From Pedobacter sp. BS3 (GTDB lineage Bacteria > Bacteroidota > Bacteroidia > Sphingobacteriales > Sphingobacteriaceae), in NCBI RefSeq assembly GCF_008274585.1, contig NZ_VTRT01000001.1, positions 992,001 to 1,056,000 of the forward strand: a stretch of 64,000 nucleotides of DNA. The letters run 5' to 3'. The position numbers and the translations under genes were made by a program. Shown here in pieces: positions 10,184-19,229 of this stretch (its first letter is position 1; every line of letters begins with the position of its first letter). A model generated the notes under the pieces. The model saw only the letters and a list, made by a program, of their open reading frames with translations, ran no database searches and was not told where the DNA came from.

Positions 10184-13100
10184 TTATTTTGATTGTTTGC
10201 TGTATTCTTTTGGAGTGAAGCCAAACTGTTCTTTAAAACATTTTCTGAAATAATTAATGTCTGAAAAACCTACAATATAGGCAACCTCGCTTATCGTATG
10301 TTTACCTTGTTCAAGCAGCTGAGCAGCTCGCTTTAGCCGGATGGATCGTACAAAATCATTGACAGTTTGCCCGGTAAGCGCTTTAATCTTTTTATATAAT
10401 GTCGCCCTGCCCACAGCAACTTCCCTGCTTAACTCGTCAACCGTGAGATCCGGGTTATCCAGGTGTTGCTCGATATAGCTCATTAAATCCATCAGTAATT
10501 TATCATCGGCCGATGACAGCACAATGTTTTGTGGTTCAAGACGTATTTCCTTTTTATACCGTTCGCGTAATTTCTGCCTGGAATCCAGCAAGTTCCACAC
10601 CCGTGCATTCAGTATGCTAAAGGCAAATGGTTTGGTGATGTAATCATCAGCCCCGGTTTCAAATCCTTCGATCTTAAACACCAGCGAACTTCTGGCGGTT
10701 AGTAAGATAACAGGTATATGACTGGTCCTGATATCAGATTTTAACCTTCCGCATAATGCTATGCCATCCATTACAGGCATCATCACATCGCTGATGATGA
10801 TATCAGGAACCAGATTTGCGGCCTGTTGTATGCCCAGTTCACCGTTTACAGCCGTGTGCACTTCAAACTCATCACTAAATCCTGAAACCATAAAGTCCAG
10901 TACTTCCGGATTATCTTCTACCAGCAACAGCGATGGTTTTTCTTTTTCAAGCCCTGCTAAAATTTCCTGCTTGCGTTGTGAAAATTGTTGCCTGCCTGTT
11001 GAAGAAAGGGGCTGATAATCTTCAACCCGCTCTTCATCGGTAATTGTGCCGCTGAGTTCGTTTGCTGCGAGATGCGCTTTACCCAGCGGTAAGGTCACCG
11101 TAAAAGCGGTATAACCGGGCTTTTCAGAGGTGGCCTGTCTGCTCTCCACTGTAATTTCGCCATGATGCAGCTTCACCAGGCTTTTAGAAAAAGCCAATCC
11201 CACGCCTGAACCTTCTTCGTTCTGACCATTTTCATTATAAAATTTAAACTGCTCAAATATATTTTCTATATGTGAAGCCGAAATGCCGCATCCGTTATCT
11301 TCTACGGTTAATGTCGCACAATCACCGGTTTGCCGGATAGAGAAGGTAATGGAGCCTTCGTAAGGCGTAAACTTAACCGCATTGGAAAGCAGGTTATACA
11401 ACACTTTTTCAAGCTTATCGCCATCAAACCAAACCGGCAACTCCGGCATTTCAGCATGAAAGTTTAAACTGATGCGCTTTTGTTCTGCCAGTCCTTTAAA
11501 CGCTAAAAAAACTTCCTTTGAAAAGCGTACAATATCGCCTTCGGTGGCTTGCAGCGCTTCACTGCCTGAATCAAATCTCCTGAAATCCAGCAACTGGTTG
11601 ATGAGCCGCATTAAACGTTGCCCGTTACGGTGCATCAGTGCTAACTGATGCTGAACCTTATGATCACCATCGCTCATACCCAGCAAGCGCTCTATAGGAG
11701 CAAGGATCATGGTTAACGGTGTTTTAATTTCATGAGAAATATTGGTGAAGAACGTCATTTTACGCTGGGCAAGCTCCTGGTCTTTAACATGACTGAGACT
11801 TTCCAACTCGAGTTGATGCCGTAAACGTTCTGTTTTAACCGAGTAGTAATTAAACAGGTATAACAGGCCGGCAAATAACAGGAAATAACCGATATAGGCC
11901 CATGTTGTTTTCCAGAAAGGAGGCAGTATGGTTATTGCTATACTCCGTCCGGTTTCATTCCAGATACCATCATTATTAGATGCCTTAACCCTGAAAGTAT
12001 AGTTGCCGGCAGGTAAATTGGTATAATTAATGATACGCTGATCGCCGGCGTAATGCCATTCATCGTTTTTATCAAAACCTTCCAGTTTATACGCATATTG
12101 ATTTTTAGATGAATTGATATAGTTCAGTGCTGCTACTTTAAAGGCAATGGAGGCTTGTTGATAATTCAGGGTCAACTTTTTAGTATCGTCTATGGGCAGC
12201 GTTAAAGGGGAGTCTTTGGTTCTGCAGGTTACGGGCTTATTATGAATTAAAAAATCGGTGAAGACAACGTGGGGCTGGTATTCGTTTTTTATAATCTTCT
12301 CGGGGTAAAATGTAGTGAGACCATTTACCCCGCCGAATAATAGCTCGCCCCCAGCGGTTTTAAAAACAGCGCCCGGTAAAAACTGGTTGCTGGATAAACC
12401 GTCATTAGAGGTATAATTATGTATTGAAAACGTGGTACCGGCATGGTTAATTTTTGATATTCCCCGTTGGGTGCTTACCCAGATATGTCCCGAATTATCT
12501 TCTGTAATGCTTTCAATTACATTATTAATTAAACCGTTTTGGTCGTTTATAAGCTGCCTTTTGCCTGTTTCAGGATCAAACAGGTTTAAGCCGGTTTCGG
12601 TACCCACCCAAAGCCGGTTCTCTGAATCTTTAAAAACAGCTAATATCACCTGTTGATCAAATGCCTGATAACGAGTAATGTTGTTGGTTTGACGACTATA
12701 AAAGTTGAGTCCGTTTTGTGTACCGATCCATATTCCTTGCTTGCCATCCCTGTATAATGCATGGATACAGTTGCTGCTTAAGGTATATATATTTTTAGGA
12801 TCGTGCTTAAAAGAAGTTGTAGTGCCGTCTGCACGAATCAGCCAAAGCCCGGTTGTGTGCATACCTGCCCAAACTAGGTCTCCGTCAGCAATTAATGTAT
12901 TCACCCGCCTGTTTACCATTGGGTATTCCTGGTCTATTGGTAAATATCTGACACTGCCGTCTGATGGGGTGAAAATACCCAGACCTTCCAGTGTACCCAC
13001 ATAAAATTTTCCGTGGTTATCCCTAGCCATCACCTTTACAATGTTACTGGAGTGCTGCCTGCTTTTGTCAACCAGGGGAATATAACGCGACTGCTTTGTC

Positions 13101-14266
13101 GCCCGGTTGAGGTAATTAATGCCTCCGCCATCGGTAGCTACCCATAAAGCTCCATTAGGGTCTTCAAGTATAGCATTCACAATAGGCTGGCTAAGACCTA
13201 CGTTATCGCCAACCTTTTCACCGATATTATCAAAATTGTTAAAGCCGGGATAATATACATTCAGTCCACCAGCATAGGTCCCCATCCAGATATTTCCTGA
13301 ACGGTCACGCAAAAAGTTCCATACCGAATTCTGGCTCAGGCTATTCACATCACCACCAATGTGCTGGTAATTGGTAAACGTTAAATTCTCTTTATTGAAA
13401 ACACTCAAGCCCATGCGGGTTCCCAGCCAGATATGTTCTTCATCATATACCAGCAGATCTTTAATCACATCGGAGGGAATACTATTGGCCGTATTGATAC
13501 TGTGACGAAAATTATGACATTGATTAGCTGCTGACTGATACCAGAATAGGCCTTTATCTTCGGAAGCAAACCACAGATCGCCGGCTTTATCTTCATGGAT
13601 AGCGGCAATTTTAGCATTTAAAAGGGTGGCATTGTTTTTCATGGCATCCGGAAGAGTAAGCAGTTTTCCGTTTACCGGGTCAATACACTTCACACCGCTT
13701 TCAAGGCCAACCCATATTTTACCCCTTTTATCCAGAAGCAAAGCCCGGATACGACCACTTTTTAATATATCTTCATTCCCGCTCCAGTTTATTGCCTCAT
13801 TTCTGTTCTTGTTCAGGTTAATTTGTTTTAAACCTCTGTATGATGCGATCCACAGATGCTGCCTCTTATCTTCTAATAGGGCAACCACGGGTTGCTTGTC
13901 TGAAATATCAAGGTAGGTAAACTTTTCTGTAGATGGATTAAACCGGTTCAATCCGTTAGATGTACCGATCCAGAATATACCTTTTGAGTCCTGGTAAATA
14001 GCTCTGACCAGGTTATGACTAAGGCTGTTAGCATCACCTTCCCTGTGTTTGTACGTGATAAACTCATATCCGTCATAACGGGAGAGCCCTTCGCGGTTAC
14101 CTACCCAGATAAAGCCCTTTTTATCTTGGAAAAGTGCGCCAATGGGACTTTGCGATAATCCCTGCTCATAAGAGATATGCTTAAACTTCAACGGATAATG
14201 CTGCGCAGCAGAGACGGCACAGATGCCTGTAAAGCAAATACATAAAAGATATTTAAACCACCTCAT
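10184..14266 (-). CDS. Hybrid two-component sensor/regulator (HTCS) with AraC output domain
   Basis: 1360 residues. Signal peptide (cleavage near AVSAAQ), a long periplasmic region of Reg_prop beta-propeller repeats (I(W/F)(V/I)G...GL..(Y/F) motifs, about 30-690) and a Y_Y_Y domain (LNYINSSKNQYAYKLEGFD, about 700-770). One membrane span follows near 778-798, then HisKA with phospho-acceptor His in NISHEIKTPL near 843, HATPase with NAVKFTP and GSGVGLAFS, a receiver with Asp in IIISDVMMPVMDG near 1158, and an AraC-type double helix-turn-helix at about 1255-1355. This single-protein architecture senses oligosaccharide in the periplasm and activates the adjacent PUL. It is divided from susC by the REP-like repeat pair and is on the same strand. 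Confidence 0.96.
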   Translation of the reverse strand: MRWFKYLLCICFTGICAVSAAQHYPLKFKHISYEQGLSQSPIGALFQDKKGFIWVGNREGLSRYDGYEFITYKHREGDANSLSHNLVRAIYQDSKGIFWIGTSNGLNRFNPSTEKFTYLDISDKQPVVALLEDKRQHLWIASYRGLKQINLNKNRNEAINWSGNEDILKSGRIRALLLDKRGKIWVGLESGVKCIDPVNGKLLTLPDAMKNNATLLNAKIAAIHEDKAGDLWFASEDKGLFWYQSAANQCHNFRHSINTANSIPSDVIKDLLVYDEEHIWLGTRMGLSVFNKENLTFTNYQHIGGDVNSLSQNSVWNFLRDRSGNIWMGTYAGGLNVYYPGFNNFDNIGEKVGDNVGLSQPIVNAILEDPNGALWVATDGGGINYLNRATKQSRYIPLVDKSRQHSSNIVKVMARDNHGKFYVGTLEGLGIFTPSDGSVRYLPIDQEYPMVNRRVNTLIADGDLVWAGMHTTGLWLIRADGTTTSFKHDPKNIYTLSSNCIHALYRDGKQGIWIGTQNGLNFYSRQTNNITRYQAFDQQVILAVFKDSENRLWVGTETGLNLFDPETGKRQLINDQNGLINNVIESITEDNSGHIWVSTQRGISKINHAGTTFSIHNYTSNDGLSSNQFLPGAVFKTAGGELLFGGVNGLTTFYPEKIIKNEYQPHVVFTDFLIHNKPVTCRTKDSPLTLPIDDTKKLTLNYQQASIAFKVAALNYINSSKNQYAYKLEGFDKNDEWHYAGDQRIINYTNLPAGNYTFRVKASNNDGIWNETGRSIAITILPPFWKTTWAYIGYFLLFAGLLYLFNYYSVKTERLRHQLELESLSHVKDQELAQRKMTFFTNISHEIKTPLTMILAPIERLLGMSDGDHKVQHQLALMHRNGQRLMRLINQLLDFRRFDSGSEALQATEGDIVRFSKEVFLAFKGLAEQKRISLNFHAEMPELPVWFDGDKLEKVLYNLLSNAVKFTPYEGSITFSIRQTGDCATLTVEDNGCGISASHIENIFEQFKFYNENGQNEEGSGVGLAFSKSLVKLHHGEITVESRQATSEKPGYTAFTVTLPLGKAHLAANELSGTITDEERVEDYQPLSSTGRQQFSQRKQEILAGLEKEKPSLLLVEDNPEVLDFMVSGFSDEFEVHTAVNGELGIQQAANLVPDIIISDVMMPVMDGIALCGRLKSDIRTSHIPVILLTARSSLVFKIEGFETGADDYITKPFAFSILNARVWNLLDSRQKLRERYKKEIRLEPQNIVLSSADDKLLMDLMSYIEQHLDNPDLTVDELSREVAVGRATLYKKIKALTGQTVNDFVRSIRLKRAAQLLEQGKHTISEVAYIVGFSDINYFRKCFKEQFGFTPKEYSKQSK

Positions 14267-14493
14267 CGCTATAGTTGCAGTTTACAATGCTTTGCTAAAG
14301 ATATACATTATAATTATATGCTATTGCTGGGTCGGCGTTAGTTTGACGTAATACCATAAAATTACATGAAGGTTGTACAGGTGTTTGGAAGAAATTAACT
14401 CGCGTTAACTTAATGACATCGCGAAAAGTCTGCAAAGAGAAGTGATATTCAGACCTGATTTACCTGTCGATTGGATATTCTCGATTCCGGATA

Positions 14494-14528
14494 TACCGGA
14501 GACAACGTTCAAAACGTTGTCTCCGGTA
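14494..14528. terminator. Perfect 16-bp hairpin downstream of the HAD gene
   Basis: Perfect inverted repeat: arms 14494-14509 (TACCGGAGACAACGTT) and 14513-14528 with a 3-nt loop CAA. It is 41 bp past the stop of the HAD gene (minus strand) and about 230 bp upstream of the sensor gene start. No T-run follows on either strand, so it is either a Rho-independent-like barrier with a weak tail or a palindromic repeat. Apart from this hairpin nothing was recognised in 14267-14569. Confidence 0.45.
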
Positions 14529-14569
14529 AAACTCCGAAAGGTTAGGCAGTTACTTATGTGCCTGCTATT

Positions 14570-15424
14570 TTAAGCCTTAGCTTGTTGAATAAATTCCTGT
14601 AATTCGGCCAGATCCCGGACTACAATATCCGGTTTTACGGTTGATTGTTGTACGTCTGCGGCGGTAGCTTCGCCGGATAGCACCAGAACACCTAATGCTC
14701 CGGCATTTTTTGCCATTTGCACATCGGTATAAATTCTATCGCCGGTCATGGCAATTTCGCCCGGCTTTAAGTTGTATTTATGAATAATGCCATCCAGCAT
14801 CTGAGGATCGGGCTTGCCGATTACCGCATCGGGCTTTCTTTTGGTAGCGCCCTCAATGCAGGCGCATATCGAGCCGCAATCCACCAAAATATTAGGCTGG
14901 TCGGTAGGGCAGACCCAGTCGGGATTTGTGGCAATGTATGGCAACTGTTGACTTGCCCAATAGGCTGCCCTGCACAATCTCGAATATACCAGCGTGGTAT
15001 CAAAGCCTACTACCAGCGCATCGGGCTTATCATCGGCGCTATCGGCAGTAGAAATAAATCCGGCATCCTCAAACTCCTTAACCATGCTGGGTGTGCCCAG
15101 AATAAACAGCCTTTTAACCGAAGGATGATGATTTTTGATAAAATTGATGGTTGCTACTGCTGAAGTGTACATTTCTTCCTTAGTTGCCGGAATACCCATT
15201 TTTTCCAAATGTTTAAGATAATCGGCAGTGCTTTTAGACGGGTTGTTGGTTAAAAAAGAATAGCCAATGCCATTAGCCTTTAAATAATTTAAAAAATCGT
15301 TGGTGTATGGAAAAAGTGTACTGCCATTATAAATGGTGCCGTCCATGTCCAACGCGAAATGCTTAATGGCCCCCAAACCCCCAAAGGGGGCTTTTTCTAT
15401 TGTTTCATTGTTAAATTGTTTCAT
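14570..15424 (-). CDS. HAD-IIA family phosphatase (NagD/phosphoglycolate-glycerol-phosphate phosphatase type)
   Basis: 284 residues. Motif I DMDGT with nucleophile Asp26 and Asp28, motif II-like FLTNNPSKS, the cap region, and the C-terminal GDRIYTDVQMAKNAG acidic motif mark a HAD-IIA (C2 cap) hydrolase. The first about 19 codons (MKQFNNETIEKAPFGGLGA) are not family sequence. They are encoded by interspersed repeats (15368-15424), which also supply the start codon. No alternative ATG lies between the repeat and the Asp motif. It is the last gene of a minus-strand cassette with a glycerol-phosphate-type transporter and sn-glycerol-1-phosphate dehydrogenase, so dephosphorylation of a glycerol phosphate is a reasonable guess. 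Substrate not proven. Confidence 0.88.
   Translation of the reverse strand: MKQFNNETIEKAPFGGLGAIKHFALDMDGTIYNGSTLFPYTNDFLNYLKANGIGYSFLTNNPSKSTADYLKHLEKMGIPATKEEMYTSAVATINFIKNHHPSVKRLFILGTPSMVKEFEDAGFISTADSADDKPDALVVGFDTTLVYSRLCRAAYWASQQLPYIATNPDWVCPTDQPNILVDCGSICACIEGATKRKPDAVIGKPDPQMLDGIIHKYNLKPGEIAMTGDRIYTDVQMAKNAGALGVLVLSGEATAADVQQSTVKPDIVVRDLAELQEFIQQAKA
15368..15396. repeat. C-rich palindromic repeat inside the HAD gene start
   Basis: GGCCCCCAAACCCCCAAAGG followed by GGGC. The same 25-nt word, AAGCCCCCTnAnCCCCC then AAAGGGGG, recurs at 15498-15521 over the transporter stop codon and at 51138-51169 inside a fecR-like gene. Here it is translated as part of EKAPFGGLGA at the N-terminus of the HAD protein. 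Confidence 0.8.
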
Positions 15425-15521
15425 TGTTGATGGTTAATAGTTAATAGTTGATAGTTTGGGCGCATACTGTTAACTTGCCAACTGAAAACTGTCAAATTCC
15501 CCCTTTGGGGGCTAGGGGGCT
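15397..15521. repeat. Mosaic of short repeat words between transporter and HAD gene
   Basis: Contains two copies of ATTGTTTCATTGTT, then TTAATAGTTAATAGTTGATAG and a CCCCCTTTGGGGG palindrome that overlaps the transporter's final codons and stop (15512-15514). The words recur at 51855-52201 and 56689-57254. No gene is visible in the spacer itself. Confidence 0.7.
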
Positions 15522-16999
15522 TCATCATATCCATGTGCCTTTGCTTTCCACATTAAGGCAAAAATGAATATACAGAGTATCGCCATACCTATCATCATCA
15601 TGAAAACGTAGTCCCAGGCTTTTTCGGGGTGACTTTTGCTGAGCACATCTACCATATAACCAACGCCAACACCCGAAACCAGGCCACTTGCATAGCCAAA
15701 CAAGCCGGTCAGTCCGTTTGCGGTAGCCGCAGCCCGGTTGGTTGCCTGATTTGCTGCCGCGATACCAATAAGGGCTTGCGGGCCGTAAATAAAAAATCCG
15801 GCCATAGCCAAAACCAATATCATTACCCAGGGAGGGGTGCTTGGCGGCAGGTATAAGAAGATGGTCATAAATATGGCCACACCTACCATGCAATACAAAG
15901 AGGTACGATGCGCTTTTCCGGCCAGGTACTTATCGGTAACCCACCCGGATACCAGCATACCCATGATGCCAAAAATCTCAAAAACGGCTACAGTCCATCC
16001 GGCATTGGTCAATGTCATGCCATGCGCTTCTTTTAAAAATGTAGGGCCCCAGTCTAAAACCGCAAAACGAACCACATAAACGAAGAAATTGGCTATTCCC
16101 AATATCCAGATCCATTTGTTACGATAAACCGATTTACGGATGAAAGCCTTAAACTCGGCAGAGGAGTCCTTACCTTTTTTATGGGTTTTATGTAATTCGG
16201 GCAAGCCTACGGATGAGGGCGTATCCCGCAAGGTGATGAACAACCCGATAGAACCCGCTAACGCGATAGTAGCAGGTATCCAGAAACACCATTTCCAGGC
16301 ACCGTAATGCGAAGCAGATTCAATGACACTTTTCATCTTTTCGGTATCTGCCGGATCTACTTTCAAATTTGCTGCGATGGAGGCGATCACTTCCGGGTTA
16401 GCGCTCATGTTAGTGCCCATTGAGCCCATGATGTAGCCGGCAAGAATAGCCACCAGGGCTGCGCCGATGGAGTGTGAGGTGTTCCAGACCGACATTTTTG
16501 TGGCCAGTTCATTTTGGGGTATCCAATGGGTTAATAAACGGGCTACGGGGGGGAAGCCGCTTCCCTGAATAAGGTTGTTTAAGATCAGGATGATCCCGAA
16601 GATGAGCACCATAGTATTTGTAAACATCGGCCCGCCGGTCTGACCTGTGAACAGGGCGCTGAGATCGGCGCCCCAGCCAAATGCAAAATTGGCTATGGCA
16701 CATAGAAATAAGCCAACAGACATGTGGTAGCGGGCATTTACCCGGTCTGCTATCAGTCCGTTGAGAAAGCGTGATACCCCGTAAACAATGGTAACCAGGG
16801 TCATGATTATGCCAAAGCTTGTTTTCGTGATGCCAAATTCAGCTGTTAGCCCGGGAATGGCAAAGGAGAAATTCTTACGCACAAAATAGAAGATGGCGTA
16901 ACCGATCATGGTGACGATGATGGTTCGGGTTTGCCAGTATTTAAACAATTTTGATGTGGTTTCGTCTTTGACGTTTGTTGTTTCCTGGTTCATATTCAA
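15512..16999 (-). CDS. GlpT/UhpT-family MFS organophosphate transporter
   Basis: 495 residues with 12 predicted hydrophobic segments. The N-terminal YFVRKNFSFAIPGLTAEFGI segment and GYAIFYFVRKN are hallmarks of the organophosphate:phosphate antiporters (GlpT, UhpT), as is the GVSRFLNGLIADR signature. A hydrophilic loop of about 55 residues (near 195-250) separates membrane segments. It lies between sn-glycerol-1-phosphate dehydrogenase (222 bp upstream) and a HAD phosphatase (87 bp downstream) on the same strand, pointing to uptake of a glycerol phosphate. The last codons and stop (D-E-A-P-stop) lie inside the C-rich interspersed repeat, so the C-terminus has probably been trimmed or extended by that element. 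Confidence 0.88.
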   Translation of the reverse strand: MNMNQETTNVKDETTSKLFKYWQTRTIIVTMIGYAIFYFVRKNFSFAIPGLTAEFGITKTSFGIIMTLVTIVYGVSRFLNGLIADRVNARYHMSVGLFLCAIANFAFGWGADLSALFTGQTGGPMFTNTMVLIFGIILILNNLIQGSGFPPVARLLTHWIPQNELATKMSVWNTSHSIGAALVAILAGYIMGSMGTNMSANPEVIASIAANLKVDPADTEKMKSVIESASHYGAWKWCFWIPATIALAGSIGLFITLRDTPSSVGLPELHKTHKKGKDSSAEFKAFIRKSVYRNKWIWILGIANFFVYVVRFAVLDWGPTFLKEAHGMTLTNAGWTVAVFEIFGIMGMLVSGWVTDKYLAGKAHRTSLYCMVGVAIFMTIFLYLPPSTPPWVMILVLAMAGFFIYGPQALIGIAAANQATNRAAATANGLTGLFGYASGLVSGVGVGYMVDVLSKSHPEKAWDYVFMMMIGMAILCIFIFALMWKAKAHGYDEAP

Positions 17000-17221
17000 T
17001 TGGTTAATTCGTTGTCTATTTTTAGTTTTTCAGCCCTCAGCCCTAACTCCGCCAACTGGTGGAAGAAGGGAACCGGACAGTGCAATTTGTTTAGTTTGAG
17101 CCTTCTGCTTTCGGTCTCTTCTGACTTCCTGACTTTCGGACTATCATCTATGAACTATAAGCTATAAGCCTTTTACCTTTCTTGTCTCTATGCTCTTGCT
17201 TCTATTTGATCGCTCACCTTT
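17000..17221. repeat. Mosaic repeat spacer
   Basis: Contains an imperfect CCGCCAACTGGTGG palindrome (17048-17062), ACTTTCGGACTATCATC, ATGAACTATAAGCTATAAGC and CTTGTCTCTATGCTCTTGCTTC words. The same words occur at 51940-52110 and 56930-57250. No coding potential is seen. Confidence 0.65.
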
Positions 17222-18559
17222 TCATTCAACCTCCCAAATGCCGCCTTTGCCAAAAAGCTGATCCAGCCATTGATCCAGGTAGCCGGTTCTTACCGCAAGG
17301 TCAAGTATCGTAAATCTTCTTCTGATATACTGCGCCCTCACAAAAGTTTCTTTCAGTTTTTTTCGGGTAATACCGATATGTTCCGGTTCGGTTGGGGCGC
17401 CAACAGTTGCCAGGCGTGATTTTGCTTCTTCAAAAGGTACAATTTGTCTGGCTAATCTTTCTTTGATAGCGCTCCAATTGTCTTTCAATATCTGCAATTG
17501 TTCTTCCAGGGCTTTATGATCAATGTATTTTGCTGTAGTTTCCTGTAAGCCGATTTCAGGAAAATCGGTATCCTTAAAAATAGCCAGCGATTCTGCTTTC
17601 AATTCGTTCAGTGTTGGCCATTGTTTTAATGCCGCCTGTATATCTAAATTTTCGAAAGGTGTTTTCAGCACCAGACCGTACAGGGCGGTAATGGCCAGCG
17701 TGCCTATGCTCACCTGAAACCCATGTGAAACATGCTCGCCATTGTTAAGGTGGTGTTCCATATTCCATAAATGGCTAAACTGGTGCTCGGCGCCGGAAGC
17801 AGGCCGGCTGGATTTTGACCATTGCATGGCGAAACCGCCCAGCATTAACCCTTCCGTTAACTGTGTTACCGCTTTTGGGTCTCCGTTTTTAGTGCCTTTC
17901 GGATCAGAAAGGGCTTCGTGTAAGCCATCCTGTACAATAGACCAGGCTGTTGGATCTATTGCCTCAACCTGCAGGGCGTCGGCTAAAATCCAGTCTGCAC
18001 CGGCAGTTATCTTGGCAAATAGATCGGCATAGCCCGATGCGGTCATTGCGGCAGGAGCTGCGCTCAAAATATCAATATCGGCTAAGCAGGCCTGCGGCGC
18101 CGGGCAATTAAAGGTTTGCTTGGCACCATTGGCTGTAATAGAAGCTCCAAAAGCGGTGTAACCGTCCATTGAAGCAGCGGTAGCTACGCACATATAGGGC
18201 CTGCCGGTAAGGTGCGAAGCCAGTTTGGTCAAATCGTTAATCGTTCCTGAACCTACGGCAACGGGAATGGCATCATAGTTTTTCAACACCGCAACCAACT
18301 CGTCTACATAGCTGTATTCCGCATAAATTTCCGGATCTGAATAGATGTATGGGTTTTCCTGGTCGATGTCTTCACTTTCAAATTGTTTGCTTACCGTTTC
18401 GCCGGCCACGCCAAAGGTAATGGTATCGGCCACGATGATAGCTTTTTTACCTGGAAATTGTGCTTTAAATAATTGTGCAGCTTGTTTCAATACGCCCCGG
18501 CCTATGATCAGGGCTTTGGTTTCGCTGGCAGCTTTTAGTGCTGTTTCTACTTTAGACAT
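17222..18559 (-). CDS. araM: sn-glycerol-1-phosphate dehydrogenase (AraM/EgsA family)
   Basis: 445 residues, an iron-containing-alcohol-dehydrogenase fold. NAD(P)-binding GSGTIND at 103-109, ATAASMDGYTAFGASI near 126-141, Asp179 in GYADLFAK, and His259 plus His276/279 in the EHQFSH and GEHVSHG motifs supply the expected metal ligands. It converts dihydroxyacetone phosphate and sn-glycerol-1-phosphate. In bacteria of this family G1P feeds unusual glycerophospholipids or is scavenged. It is the first gene of a three-gene minus-strand cassette with a GlpT-like transporter and a HAD phosphatase. The C-terminal about 110 residues extend past the dehydrogenase core, as in the B. subtilis AraM type. 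Confidence 0.88.
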   Translation of the reverse strand: MSKVETALKAASETKALIIGRGVLKQAAQLFKAQFPGKKAIIVADTITFGVAGETVSKQFESEDIDQENPYIYSDPEIYAEYSYVDELVAVLKNYDAIPVAVGSGTINDLTKLASHLTGRPYMCVATAASMDGYTAFGASITANGAKQTFNCPAPQACLADIDILSAAPAAMTASGYADLFAKITAGADWILADALQVEAIDPTAWSIVQDGLHEALSDPKGTKNGDPKAVTQLTEGLMLGGFAMQWSKSSRPASGAEHQFSHLWNMEHHLNNGEHVSHGFQVSIGTLAITALYGLVLKTPFENLDIQAALKQWPTLNELKAESLAIFKDTDFPEIGLQETTAKYIDHKALEEQLQILKDNWSAIKERLARQIVPFEEAKSRLATVGAPTEPEHIGITRKKLKETFVRAQYIRRRFTILDLAVRTGYLDQWLDQLFGKGGIWEVE

Positions 18560-19229
18560 GTTTTAAATATGTGTTAGCTTTTTAGTTAGGAATGGTCAAC
18601 CTGGCAATGTTCTCAAACGACCCCGGAGCTTAATCTATTGAGCAGTCCGTTTCATCTTATTATACAACAAAAACATATAATCCACAAACCTAACAAATAA
18701 ATGAAAAATAAAAATAAATCGAAATAAATATTTTTCATTATGTTTCTTTTTTTTGCTATTTCTTAACAAGAATGCTTTTCTTTTTTTGACTTTTGGGTTA
18801 ATGCGCTTTACGAAGCCGGGCAAATAAAAAAATTAAGCATTGCCGTAAGACATAAATGAATGTCAGGCTCGCTGCAAAAGAGGGCTTTATTCATGTGGCA
18901 GATATTGCCTGAAACCTCAATTTGATTGTTAAACCCGCATACAGGTAGCAATGGAAAAGAAAAAAAATAAGAATAAAAGAAAAGCAACTTATCGGGATGC
19001 TCGTTGCCAGGCTTATAATAACTGAAGGAAATATCACCTCTTATGCAGCGGCTCATTAAAGTGAAGGAGTAGAGGTTATTTTATTGCCAGGTAAAGCGGA
19101 TATTGCTACCGGGAAAAATCCCGGTTAAGCCATTATAGAACACTCTTTTGCAATGGTTTCAATTAACTCGTTATACTGACGAGGAAAGGAAAAAAAATCT
19201 CCTTCATAGCAGCGCTGAAATTAATATTC
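18560..19229. other. Intergenic region without a supported gene
   Basis: 670 bp, AT-rich at 18640-18830. Only short open frames with no recognisable motif. A small hairpin, ACCGGGA/TCCCGGT, lies at about 19109-19127. It may carry the promoter of the araM gene, but no TAnnTTTG element was seen. Confidence 0.5.

Noticed and set aside
18635-19056. Two short minus-strand open frames (62 and 82 codons)
   Set aside because: No motif, AT-rich low-complexity composition, and no promoter or ribosome-site support. Left as intergenic.
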